Shown: piece after piece, positions 1 through 9,326 of the stretch
Layout: every line of letters begins with the position of its first letter
How positions within the stretch are numbered: position 1 is the first letter of the stretch
Source: Kalaharituber pfeilii
Taxonomy: Eukaryota > Ascomycota > Pezizomycetes > Pezizales > Pezizaceae
DNA length: 36,770 nucleotides
Assembly (NCBI GenBank): GCA_015179045.1
Contig: WHUZ01000194.1
Location: 1 to 36,770, forward strand
Direction of reading: 5' to 3'
The notes under the pieces: model-generated
What the model was told of the DNA's origin: nothing
The model's input: the letters and a program-made list of their open reading frames with translations, nothing else
The model's database searches: none
Translations under genes and position numbers: made by a program

Positions 1-2050
1 TGAGAATGTCATTGAAGGCATTGATAATATCTTGAGTTATTTAAGTATTTTTTACTAGTATATAGTGCAGTACTACATTTCGGTGAACCGGTTTATGACA
101 ACTGAAATAGTATTAAAGCCCTTAGTAGTTTTCCAACAAAGTCCATAGCTATCTCCTTAAGGCTTCCTACTCGTAGATGTTGGTATAAGTCTTTTCAGCC
201 ATCTTAGTAGAAGTCCTGAGAGAGGAGTTCCTGTATTCAATGCATACCTCAATGTCGAGCCATATTACTGTTGTAGCATTATACTTATCACTTGAATATG
301 GTTCAGGTACCTAGCCTGTCATCATTCCTTACCTATTCATTATAGTTGACTCTAGAGATATTAGTCCACATGTCTTGCACTTTACTAGTCTGAGAGAGAG
401 CATCCGCTATGCCATTAGGCTGACATAATTGAATTCAGAGAGGTTCTAACTTCCATTGGATTGCTGGTTGTTAAGATATTGTTTGGTGATAAAGTATATA
501 GTCAGTGAAGATAGTAAAGTTAGTTCTCAATAACTCTATCCTCTATTTGTACAATCAAGAATTATTGAGAGTTCATTATAGTAGATAGAGTAGTTTCGTT
601 TGGTAGGGGTCAGTATTCAAGAGTAGTACTTACAAGAGTAAAGGGTGGTAACATCACTCTTAAGCTCAAGATACGAGTGAGTGCCTAGTCTAAGCAGTCA
701 GTTTTATAATTGTTGGTAGGAATCAATTGAACTGTTGCAATATGGAGGTACTAATGAACTTGTCTTAGAGTTCTGTAAAAGCAGCTTGCTACTCTGACTC
801 TCTTAAAATAAGGGTATATCTCTTGTCAAGAGTTGTAAATGGTCAGGTTGTAGTAAAGTAAATTAAATCGGTAGTAGTAGTTGAGGACAAATCAGTAGTA
901 GCAGTTTGCAAAGCCTAGAAAGGCTTGCACCTTCTTTTATTGGCTGTGGCTAGTTGCAAATAGTAGAGAGTTTGACTGGGTATATCTTAATCTCAAGACC
1001 AATAATAAAATGACTAAGGAATATGATTTCATATATATGAAACTTATACCATAAGCCCATATTTACTCAATCTTGGCAAGTACTTTTCCATTATCCTTTT
1101 ATGGTCTCATTCGAACTTGCCTTCATAGATTAAGAGTCCAGATACTAAACAACTCTATTGATGTAAGTAAGGATCTCATCCATCATTTCTTCGAAGGAAG
1201 TAGGTGTGATGAGTCTAAGAGGTATAACTAAGTACTTCGAATAAGCCATTGGCTGTATTTGATAGCTGTCATTCATTACCTAACTTAATCTGTATAGGGT
1301 TGTAGCCGTTCTTGAGATCGAGTTTAGTAACCTATTTATTGCTTTAGGTCTTTTTGAGAAGTTCTAATATTAAAGGCAAAGGGTATTTGTTTGGAGTAGT
1401 CAATTTGCTTAGTGCCCTTATAATCAATATACAGTTGAAGGAACCCATCTATCTTTTAAAAAAAATAGTGAAGCTACTTTTGACCTTGACTTTCATATCT
1501 TCTCTACTAGTAGGTGTTCGATGATATACCTCTAAAGAGCCTTATCTTCTTCCTAAGTATACTAGACCATGGGGAGGCTTCACATTTGGATTCTTAAAAG
1601 AGATTTTATAATCCCAGCTTTGGTGAAGAGGTAAGCGGTATACCTATTCCTCAGAAAAATATTAACATATTATAAGTACTAGTGCTCGTGTATATCAATC
1701 AATGAATATCACTCTCTTTAAGAGTATTATTAGAACAGAAAGCAACTTAACACGAGTGCAAGTACCAACAAACAAGCTATACAATAATGTATTCACCAAC
1801 ATCCATAACATTGGCATCAAAATCAAAAACAAATTCCTTAATCATCTGGTAGGAGTTTAGAACAGAAGATGAAATAAAATCAATGAATGCCTTGTCAGAT
1901 TTTCCTAGAATGCTAATAGAAAGCACATAATCTAAAGTGGAGGAAACAGAATCAGGAACCAGGATGCTAGAAAACGAAAATGAAAGTGAAAATAACAATG
2001 AAAACGAAAGATTCACAAGAATCTTAATCATTGCAGATCTTACTTCGTGA
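1..2050 (-). pseudogene. pol: A pol remnant (protease, RT, RNase H, integrase)
   Basis: This is the decayed pol gene of a chromovirus. By alignment with T1, the integrase part lies at about 1-330, RNase H at about 330-900, RT at about 900-1690, and the protease region at about 1777-2031. The last is an 84-codon open stretch with a Ser/Phe-rich run followed by FVFDFDANVMDVG. The D-V-G there sits where retroviral-type proteases carry D-S/T-G, so the protease is probably dead. The RT active-site codons near 1130-1144 carry the same short deletion as T1 (see findings). In-frame stops and indels occur throughout, so no protein can be made. Confidence 0.85.
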
Positions 2051-2330
2051 TCTCATCTTCAACTTCTTACTCAGTCTACTAAGGAAACAATCACCATAGG
2101 AGCCATATGGTCTACAATAGCTCTAATAGTCTTACTAGTTATGAATTTTACCTTGCAACTAAGGAGGTTACTATGATAAGGATTCCTACACACTGAGCAA
2201 AGTCTCTATCTACTCTAAGTTAGACAGTTCAGTAATCCTCTTGAATCTATCGATGGCCTATAAAGTAGCTAGAATCTGTCTTTGTCTTCTTGAACTAGTC
2301 AAAAAAGTAGATTCGTAACTCCAGGGCATT

Positions 2331-3495
2331 TTACTTCCCCTTTGTCTTTCTTCTTTGGCTTTGGTTAGATTTCCACCACTTATTTTCATAGCATAATGTG
2401 ATCTTGTATCTGATGCATTGGTTGCCTATCTTCCGAATCAGTTCTTTAGGTATATCATTGCTCTTCTTGTTTTTCAGAGGTAGAGGTAGCTGTATTATAG
2501 AGCTACTGCTGATAGAGGTGATATTTGTCATAGTAGTGGAGGGAGCAAAGCACTTATACTCAGGCTTTCCCAGAGTGTCAGCAATAGAAACTTTTATTAC
2601 TTCCAATAGCTTTGATACTCAAAATGACCCACTAGAAGGTTCTGGACATCTTTTGACTACTGGCAGAATCGTTGGAAATAAGGACAGGGTCAGGAGTCTT
2701 CATCATGTTATTGAACTCATTGATCTCAATTAAGAAATCCTGTATCCTACTCTACTGATTGTGTTCAAATGTTTCGAGTAGCCTCAGTAATAGCTAAGGA
2801 GTCCTGAAAGGTCATATACAGTAGGGTAAGAGCTATAACATATAATGCTGAGGGCTTTCAATAGAAAATGTGAGAGTATGGCCCTTCAAGCAAGAAGTTT
2901 CATTGTTGGTAGTGATTTATAAACTCCTAATCTATCATTAGACTAGGAAGAAAAATTGTCAAGCTCTTTTTTATCCCTATCAAACTTTTCTAAAAGGGAG
3001 AATTTTCACAGGAGGCAGAGAAGGCAAGAAAGGACTCTCGGCATCAACTGACTTATGAGTATAATGAAGATGGATCGAATCTCGGGCACAGCAGGAGCCG
3101 CAAGGAGATATATAGGGAGGAGAAAGGTCCTATAGCAATAACTAATAGAGGAGAAGGAAGAGTACTCATACTATCAATACCCAGTAGAGAAGGTCCTCTG
3201 GGATTAGGTTTTAGTATGCTATACGATTTACTGACTTGGGTTAAGAAAAATTGTAGGTTGCAGAGGAAACCACACCATCAGTACCCAGTGGAAGAGATGC
3301 TTTAGAGGAATGCTTTTCGGATTCAGATAGGCTAAGGAGACTGCACTTGCTGTTATTGTTGCAGAGTCAGTACTAGCTGGAATGGTACCTGCTACAATAT
3401 TTGACTATGCATATTTGCCGGTAGCTGAGCAATGTGAGTTATCGTGTTTTGCAGTTCTTGCTTGCTCTAAGAGAAAGGAGTAGATACATTACCTT
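2331..3495 (-). pseudogene. gag: A gag remnant, larger part
   Basis: Decayed nucleocapsid/capsid gene. The C-terminal 91 codons (2331-2606) are still open and end in a basic Lys/Arg-rich tail. The segment NQCIRYKITLCYENKW sits at the place of a CCHC zinc knuckle. Only the first Cys is clearly kept and the second reads Tyr (TGC>TAC), the same as in T1. Upstream towards 3495 the frame is broken. The N-terminal end lies beyond the T1 insertion at 9327-9413, where the start codon aligned to T1's ATG (8541-8539) reads ATA on the minus strand (9413-9411). Confidence 0.75.
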
Positions 3496-3500
3496 GAAAT
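3496..3500. repeat. Target-site duplication of T1, left copy (GAAAT)
   Basis: GAAAT directly precedes the left LTR of T1 and is repeated directly after the right LTR at 9322-9326. A 5-bp duplication is normal for Ty3/gypsy integrases. The target lies in the gag region of element A. Confidence 0.95.
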
Positions 3501-4241
3501 TGTTACGGGCGTGAGGTGCTCGGCTCCGGTGGGCGCTGAAAGGCACCGGATGTTGCGGCTACGGTGGGGAAAACGGCGATGCCGGCGTCGTCCCGGAAGT
3601 GTGAATACGGCAGGTCGGAATGGCTACGGAGGTGTATACGGCGGACCGGAAGGGCAGCTACTCGGCGGGGAGCACGCAGCGGAGCGGAGCGATTCACGGG
3701 CGTAATGATGGAACGATAGGTTCAGAGTTATAGAGAAACTGACAGAACACCGCTAGTGTCTTGATTCTTCTAACTATGCTATCGCCAGCCGGCGCTTATA
3801 TAGACTTCAGCGCAGCCATACATGAGGGGTCAACAAATGAATAATTGGCTGGCAATGCGGCGGTTCCTTATCAATGCCAATACCGGTGGTAATAGGCACA
3901 CGTAACGAAAACATGCAAAAATAGTACGGGACAAAGATAACGAATGTACTAATGCATGTGCGTATATAAATAAAGCTTCCGTAACTCGAGTGTATGCATC
4001 AAGCTGCATTCCGGATGACACACCCTTCCGTAGTACTGCCCTATCTAAACGATGCGAGAATCAACAGCCAAGCCTAACGGGTGATCAGTCCGGTCAATCA
4101 GCGTTGGTCTTATGTTCGATTGCAGGGTCAGCGTTTTCCCCTTGGCGGGTAAGTCTTCACCTTTAGCCGTGGCAGCTAATTAGTAGTGGAACCCTTGCCC
4201 CTTGCCACAGTGGTAGGCAAGTTTCCACCTTAGCCGTAACA
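3501..4241 (-). repeat. T1 LTR, left copy (3' LTR)
   Basis: 741 bp, read base by base and found identical to 8581-9321. It starts TGTTACGG and ends CCGTAACA. On the minus strand it holds TATATAAG (3802-3795) and, 48 nt from the TATA start, AGCGGTGT (3754-3747). It lies downstream of the polypurine tract at 4242-4255. Short open frames inside it are chance frames. Confidence 0.97.
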
Positions 4242-4255
4242 TTACCCCCCGTTTA
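4242..4255 (-). promoter_or_regulatory. T1 polypurine tract
   Basis: On the minus strand the interior ends AAACGGGGGGTAAT, directly against the 3' LTR. A G-run at this position is the expected plus-strand primer of an LTR retrotransposon. Element B has nearly the same tract (ACGGGGGGTGA) at its own LTR edge. Confidence 0.8.
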
Positions 4256-4589
4256 GGGTACTCGTCCCGAGTAACAATCACCAACAGAAAACCGAACTAA
4301 TTGGGATTGTGGGTCTCATACTTTGGCTATCGGCGTACCTTATACGCGAGGTAACACACGAGCTGAACCGCAGTTGCCCGTGGCCGATGGTGAGACTGGT
4401 GTGTCTTTCACTCATCATCAGTGAGCCGTTAAAAACCTTCCCGAAGACAAAACCCAGTGGGAAAAAGTCTTCGTAAGGAAAAGGTACTCACGTCAACGAA
4501 CCATCCGAGTAGCATGGCCGCACAGAATTCCCATTTGTGCGAGATGCTCTGTCCCATGAGCATCAATGCTTTATTGGACCGTAGGGTCC
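4256..4589 (-). other. T1 3' untranslated region
   Basis: Lies between the chromodomain remnant and the polypurine tract. I see no reading frame with known motifs on either strand and read it as the 3' untranslated part of the element. Confidence 0.5.
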
Positions 4590-4690
4590 CGAAGGCTTCC
4601 TCGGATGTTGATCGTGGAACTCTCTGACAGATTCCAACGATCTACGAAGATTCTCAACCGTTTCCCAAGTCTCGTCATCTTTGCCATAGT
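4590..4690 (-). pseudogene. T1 chromodomain remnant
   Basis: The minus-strand frame reads KDDETWETVENLRRSLESV and then REFHDQHP. This matches the second half of a chromodomain (the D-x-x-W-E block, then the C-terminal helix), as also seen in element B. The first half is missing: the frame just upstream (4690-4860) is integrase core. A deletion of roughly 600 bp has therefore joined integrase core to half a chromodomain. In intact chromoviruses this domain binds methylated histone H3 and steers insertion to heterochromatin; here it cannot fold. Confidence 0.75.
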
Positions 4691-5210
4691 TCGGTCATGG
4701 AAGATGTCGAGATACTGTTTGGGAGTCTGTATTACACACTCTCTGCAATACCAGACGTTGCGCGTCAGAGACTCTGTCGGTCTGGGGTGGTAAGCGGTAC
4801 AGAGTTGGAGTTCTGTAATGTCTTGTCGAAGGGCTGAGGCGAATTGTGGTCCACGTTCAGAGGTGATGTGGCGGGTAGACCAAATTGCCTGAGGACGTCA
4901 TTGAAGGCGTTGGCGACGTCTCGAGTTGTCAAAGTGTTTTTTACCGGTGTATAGTGCAGCGCTGCATTTCGGTGAACCGGTTTGTGACAACTGAAATAGC
5001 GTTAAAGCCCTTGGTAGTTCTCCAACAAAGTCCATAGCTATCTCCTCAAAGCTTCCTACTAGTAGACGTTGGCATAAGTCTTTTCAGCCGTCCTAGTAGA
5101 AGTTCCGAGAGAGGAGTCCGATGCACACCCCAGTGTCGAGCCACGTTGCTGTCGTGGCATCATCCTTATCACTCGAATATGGTTCGGGTACCTAGCCCGT
5201 CATCGTTCCT
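4690..5210 (-). pseudogene. T1 integrase remnant
   Basis: Minus-strand fragments show EEIAMDFVGELP with the first catalytic Asp (near 5030), then in another frame GFNAISVVTNRFTE. A third frame has ERGPQFASALRQDITELQLC (near 4800-4860), where the usual SDRG Asp reads Glu. It continues into CTAYHPRPTESL, where the usual TDGQTER block is disrupted. At least two frame changes separate these pieces. The integrase is dead. Confidence 0.8.
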
Positions 5211-5785
5211 CACCCATTCGTCACCGTTGACCCAGGGATATCAGTCCACACGTCTTCCACTTCACCAGTCCGAGATGGAGCGTCCGCTTTGCCGTTAGGC
5301 TGACGTAATCGAATTCGGAAATCCGGCTCCAGTTGGCTTGCCGGCTGTTGAGGCGTTGGTGGTGAAGTGCGTGGTGCATGGTGGACGGTGAACTTAGTTC
5401 CCAATAACTCTATCCTCCATTTGTACAATCAAGGATTGCCAAGAGTTCGTTATCGTGGATAGAGTAGTTTCGTTCGGCAGGGTCAGTATTCGGGAGTGGT
5501 ACTCGCAGGGGTGACGGGTGGTAACGTCATTCTTAAGCTCAAGACGCCAGCGAGTGCCTGGTCTGAGCGGTCGGTTTCATAATCGTCGGCAGGGATCGAT
5601 CGAACTGTCGCAGTATGGGGGCACTGATGAACTTGTCTTGGAGTTCCGTAAAAGCAGCTTGCTGCTCTGCCCCCCTAAATAAAGGGTATGTCTCCGGTCA
5701 AGGCTTGTAAGCGGTCGGGTTGTAGCGGAGTAAATTAAGTCGGCGGTAGTAGTTGAGGACGAATCGGCGGCAGTAGTTTGCAAAG
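5210..5785 (-). pseudogene. T1 RNase H remnant
   Basis: RNase H follows RT in gypsy pol and degrades the RNA of RNA/DNA hybrids. The minus strand shows the RT-RNase H connection FLGFANY..RRFV (about 5755-5785, with a small gap) and FRIRLRQPNGKADAPSRTGE near 5285-5345. The latter is the typical end of this domain (NGKADALSR). Between them the frames are broken. The tether to integrase carries a stop. Confidence 0.75.
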
Positions 5786-6540
5786 CCTAGGAGGCTTGCA
5801 CCTTCTTTATCGGCTGTGGCCAGTCGCGAATGGTAGAGAGTTTGGACGGGTGCATCTTAATCTCGAGGCCAACAATAAAATGACCAAGGAACATGGTTTC
5901 GTGCACATGGAACTCGCACCGCGGGCCCATGTTTGCTCGATCTTGGCAAGCACTTTTCCACTATCCTTTTATGGTCTCGTTCGGACTTGCCTTCATAGAT
6001 TAAGAGTCCAGGTACCAAACAACTCTACCGATGCAAGTGGGGATCTCATCCATCATCTCTTCGAAGGAAGCAGGTATGTTGATGAGTCCAAGAGGTATGA
6101 CTGGGTACTTCGAATGAGCCGTTGGCTGTGTTTGACAGCCGCCGTTCGTCGCCTGACTTAATTCACATGAGGTTGTTGCCGTTATCGAGATCGAGTTTGG
6201 TAACCCATTTACCGCTTTGGGTCTTTTTGAGGAGTTCCGACGTTAAGGGCAGAGGGTGTTTGTTCGGAGTGGTGAGTTCGTTTAGTGCCCTTATAATCAA
6301 CGCACGGTCGGAGGGACCCATCTTTCTTCCGAAAAAAAGTCGATGAAGCTGCTTTTGACCTTGACCTTCGTATCTTCCCTGCTGGTAGGTGTTCGACGAT
6401 ATACCTCTAAAGGGCCTCATCTTCTTTCCAGGTACACTGGACCATGGGGAGGCTTCGCATATAAATTCTCGAAAGGGATTGCATGATCCCAGCTTTGGTG
6501 AGGAGGTAAGCGGCATACCTGTTCCTCAGAAAAAACATTA
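5786..6540 (-). pseudogene. T1 reverse transcriptase remnant
   Basis: The longest open piece (6163-6516) contains [20 protein letters not shown] and KWVTKLDLDNG, the fingers and first catalytic Asp region of Ty3/gypsy RT. Downstream the frame shifts. The pieces PLGLINIPASFEEMMDEI and WYLDS follow, where the active-site box Y-x-D-D is cut after its first Asp by a short deletion and runs into TAA (minus strand, 6014-6000). The same deletion is in A at 1144-1130. No active RT can result. Confidence 0.88.
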
Positions 6541-6660
6541 ACGTGTCGCGAGTACTAGTGCTCGCATGATTCAATCAACGAAATATCACCCTCTTCAAGG
6601 GGATCATCAGAAAAACCGAAAGCAACTCAACACGAGTGCATCAAACATGCTATGCTTCAG

Positions 6661-6955
6661 GACGCCATTGACTCGGACACAATGATGCATCCGCCGATAT
6701 CCATAATTTCGGCGTCAAGATCGAAGACAAATTCCTTACCCGTCTGGCGGGAGTTCAGAACAAAAGACGAAACAAAGTCAACAGAGACTTATCAGACTTT
6801 CCCGGAACGCCATTGACTTCGGACACAATTAATGATGCATCCGCCGATATCCATAACTTTGGCGTCAAAATCGAAAACAAATTCCTTAACCGTCTGGCGG
6901 GAGTTCAAAACAGAAGGCGACATAAAAACAACGAATGCCTTATCAGATTTTCCCG
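6661..6955 (-). repeat. 145-150-bp tandem duplication in T1 protease region
   Basis: The segment from about 6661 to 6805 is repeated at about 6806-6955 with small differences (spacing 145 bp at the start, 150 bp at GATGCATCCG). Both copies carry the protease-like block F-x-A-K-[VI]-M-D-I-G on the minus strand. Element A (near 1770-1930) has one copy only, so the duplication arose in the T1 lineage. Confidence 0.85.
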
Positions 6956-7115
6956 GAATGCCAATAGAAGGCACATAATCCCAAGCGGAGGAAACAGAAT
7001 CGGGAACCGGGACGGCAGAAAACGAAAACGAAAGCAAAAACGAAAACGAAAACGAAAACGAAGGATTCTCAAGAATCTTGATCATCGCGGGTCTTGCTTG
7101 TGACCTCATCTTCAA
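6792..7115 (-). pseudogene. T1 protease region remnant
   Basis: A 107-codon open stretch on the minus strand. It starts with basic residues, then a low-complexity SFSFSF run coded by the hexamer repeat at 7019-7063, then VKEFVFDFDAKVMDIGGCI. D-I-G stands where aspartic proteases of retroelements have D-S/T-G. The frame leaves known protease sequence after this block because of the tandem duplication. Placement between gag and RT fits the family order. Confidence 0.6.
7019..7063. repeat. Hexamer microsatellite (AAACGA)n
   Basis: AAACGA and its variants repeat about seven times. On the minus strand it codes for alternating Phe/Ser. The old copies A (1975-2005) and E (12195-12235) hold shorter or degraded versions. 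Confidence 0.85.
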
Positions 7116-7384
7116 CTCCTTACCCAGTCTGCCAAGGAAACAATCGGCGCAGGGGCCGCACGGTCCACAATAGCCCTAACGGTCTTCCCAGTTTTGAATT
7201 TTACCTCGCAACTGAGGAGGTCGCTGTGACGGGGAGTCCTACACGCTGAGCAGGGTCCCCATCCACTCCAAGTTAGACAGTTCAGTGATCCTCTCGGATC
7301 CGTCGACGGCCTATGAGGTGGCCAGAATCTGTCTTCGTCTTCTTTGGGCTAGTCGAGAGAGTGGATTCGTGACTCCAGGGCGTT

Positions 7385-8541
7385 TTACTTCCCCTTTGTC
7401 TTCCTTCTTTGGCTTCGGTTGGATTTCCACCACTTCTTTTCGCAGCATGACGTCATCTTGTACCTGATGCATCGGTTGCCTTTTCTCTGAGTCAGTTCTT
7501 CAGGTATGTCATCGCTCTTCTTGTTCTTCGGAGGTGGAGGTGGCTGTATCGTAGAGCTGCTGCTGACGGAGGTGATGTTTGTCTTAGTGGTGGAGGGAGT
7601 GAACACGCTTATACCCAGGCTTTCCCAGGGCGTCGGCAATGGAAACTTCCATTGGTTCTAGTTGCTTCGATAATCGAAATGACCCGCTAGAAGGTTCCGG
7701 ACATCTTCCGAATGCTGGCGGAGACGTCGGAAACGAGAACAGGGTCGGGGGTCTTTGCCACGTTGTTGAACTCATCGATCTCAATTAAGAAATCCTGCAT
7801 CCTACCCTACTGCTTGCGTCCGAATGTTTCGAGCAGCCTCAGCAATGGCTGAGGAGTCCTGGAAGGTCATACGCAGTAGGGTGAGAGCTGTGGCATATAA
7901 CGCTGAGGGGTTCCGACGGAAAAGGTGAGGGCAGGGCCCTTCAAGCGAGAGGTTTCGTCGTCGGCAGTGATTCGCGAACTCCTGATCCACCGTTGGACCA
8001 GGAAGAAAATTGTCAAGCTCTTTTTCATCCCCATCACACTTTTCTGGAGGGGGGAATTTTCGCAGGAGGCGGAGGAGGCGTCGAATCTCGGGCTCGGCGG
8101 GAGCCGCGAGGAGACATACGAGGAGGAAGAAGGCCCCACGGCAATAACTGACTCATGGGGATAACGAGGAGGCGGAGGAGGAGAGAAAGGCCCACGGCAG
8201 TGCTTGACTCGTGGGGAAAAACGAAGAGGCGTAGGGTCTCGTACTCGACGAGAACCGCAAGGCAGGGCACGAGGAGGAGGAGGACCCGCACCATCAATAC
8301 CCGGCGGAGGAGGTCCTCCGGGATCAGGTTTTAGTGCGCCGTGCGATTTGCCGACTCGGGTCGGGGAACATTTGCAGGTTGCGGAGGAAACCGCACCATC
8401 AGTACCCGGCGGAGGGAATGCTTCGGAGGAGAGGGTGGTACATTACCTTGAAACGCTTGCTCGTCACGGAGGTTGGCGACATCTCCGGGGAGAGGTCCTT
8501 GAGGAAGAGGAGGCAGCGGATGAGCCTTCCGGTGCCGACAT
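7385..8541 (-). pseudogene. gag: T1 gag remnant
   Basis: I chose the minus-strand ATG at 8541-8539 because it begins MSAPEGSSAASSSSRTSPRR close behind the LTR and primer site. A Pro/Ser-rich, low-complexity N-terminus follows (to about 8040), then capsid-like pieces (LTLLRMTFQDSSAIAEAARN near 7830-7890). Last comes a basic C-terminus (7385-7639) with NRCIRYKMTSCCEKKWWK at the zinc-knuckle place, where only part of the CCHC set is left. Frames change several times. Relative to A and E about 170 bp are deleted near 8425. The Gly/Arg-rich open frame on the other strand (8204-8560) is a shadow of the Pro-rich code. Confidence 0.75.
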
Positions 8542-8570
8542 TGTGGAGGCGGGGTGGTAGGTGAAAGAGG

Positions 8571-8580
8571 AGCGGTGTAA
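8571..8580 (-). promoter_or_regulatory. T1 primer-binding site, candidate self-priming type
   Basis: Directly inside the 5' LTR the minus strand reads TT-ACACCGCT. It does not begin with TGG, as a site for a tRNA 3' end would. ACACCGCT is the exact complement of AGCGGTGT in the LTR (8834-8827 on the minus strand), 48 nt from the TATA start, where the transcript may begin. This is the arrangement known from Tf1 of fission yeast, whose mRNA 5' end primes its own reverse transcription. Function is inferred. Confidence 0.65.
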
Positions 8581-9321
8581 TGTTACGGGCGTGAGGTGCT
8601 CGGCTCCGGTGGGCGCTGAAAGGCACCGGATGTTGCGGCTACGGTGGGGAAAACGGCGATGCCGGCGTCGTCCCGGAAGTGTGAATACGGCAGGTCGGAA
8701 TGGCTACGGAGGTGTATACGGCGGACCGGAAGGGCAGCTACTCGGCGGGGAGCACGCAGCGGAGCGGAGCGATTCACGGGCGTAATGATGGAACGATAGG
8801 TTCAGAGTTATAGAGAAACTGACAGAACACCGCTAGTGTCTTGATTCTTCTAACTATGCTATCGCCAGCCGGCGCTTATATAGACTTCAGCGCAGCCATA
8901 CATGAGGGGTCAACAAATGAATAATTGGCTGGCAATGCGGCGGTTCCTTATCAATGCCAATACCGGTGGTAATAGGCACACGTAACGAAAACATGCAAAA
9001 ATAGTACGGGACAAAGATAACGAATGTACTAATGCATGTGCGTATATAAATAAAGCTTCCGTAACTCGAGTGTATGCATCAAGCTGCATTCCGGATGACA
9101 CACCCTTCCGTAGTACTGCCCTATCTAAACGATGCGAGAATCAACAGCCAAGCCTAACGGGTGATCAGTCCGGTCAATCAGCGTTGGTCTTATGTTCGAT
9201 TGCAGGGTCAGCGTTTTCCCCTTGGCGGGTAAGTCTTCACCTTTAGCCGTGGCAGCTAATTAGTAGTGGAACCCTTGCCCCTTGCCACAGTGGTAGGCAA
9301 GTTTCCACCTTAGCCGTAACA
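8581..9321 (-). repeat. T1 LTR, right copy (5' LTR)
   Basis: 741 bp, identical to 3501-4241. As the element runs on the minus strand, this copy would hold the active promoter: TATATAAG at 8882-8875 and the putative transcript start block AAGACACTAGCGGTGT ending at 8827. Confidence 0.97.
8827..8882 (-). promoter_or_regulatory. T1 core promoter: TATA box and conserved start block
   Basis: Minus strand: TATATAAG (8882-8875), then GAAGAATCAAGACACTAG running into AGCGGTGT (8834-8827). The same order and the same 48-nt spacing from TATA start to the 8-mer occur in both LTRs of B and in the LTR of A, although the rest of the B LTR is largely different. Conservation across families points to a transcription start and primer function. 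Confidence 0.7.
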
Positions 9322-9326
9322 GAAAT
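9322..9326. repeat. Target-site duplication of T1, right copy (GAAAT)
   Basis: Repeats 3496-3500. In T1's own gag the matching site (8450-8454) reads GAAAC, so both duplicates carry a C>T change that A must have had before T1 arrived. Confidence 0.95.

Larger units (their letters stand above)
3501..9321 (-). mobile_element. Element T1: recently inserted, coding-defective chromovirus (5821 bp)
   Basis: Complete LTR retrotransposon: two 741-bp LTRs (3501-4241 and 8581-9321), a 4339-bp interior, and GAAAT duplications outside. The LTR ends form an 8-bp inverted repeat, TGTTACGG/CCGTAACA. Gag, protease, RT, RNase H, integrase and part of a chromodomain are recognisable on the minus strand in that order. 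All are broken by frameshifts, deletions or stops, and no reading frame exceeds about 130 codons. The element is clearly GC-richer than its surroundings and keeps many CpG sites that are TpG/CpA/TpA in A and E. Identical LTRs mean a very young insertion, so the dead coding region implies movement by proteins from another copy. Confidence 0.95.

Noticed and set aside
3503..3705. Open frames inside the T1 LTRs (64 codons on both strands, present twice)
   Set aside because: They recur only because the LTRs are identical. They lie in overlapping opposite frames and are not kept in the LTRs of A or E.
6813..7103. Plus-strand open frame ending in a Lys/Arg-rich run (nuclear-signal-like)
   Set aside because: It is the complement of the protease-region frame; the basic run is the AAACGA microsatellite read on the other strand.
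8204..8560. Plus-strand Gly/Arg/Glu-rich frame of 118 codons
   Set aside because: Shadow of the Pro/Ser-rich gag on the minus strand of T1; no conserved start or motif.
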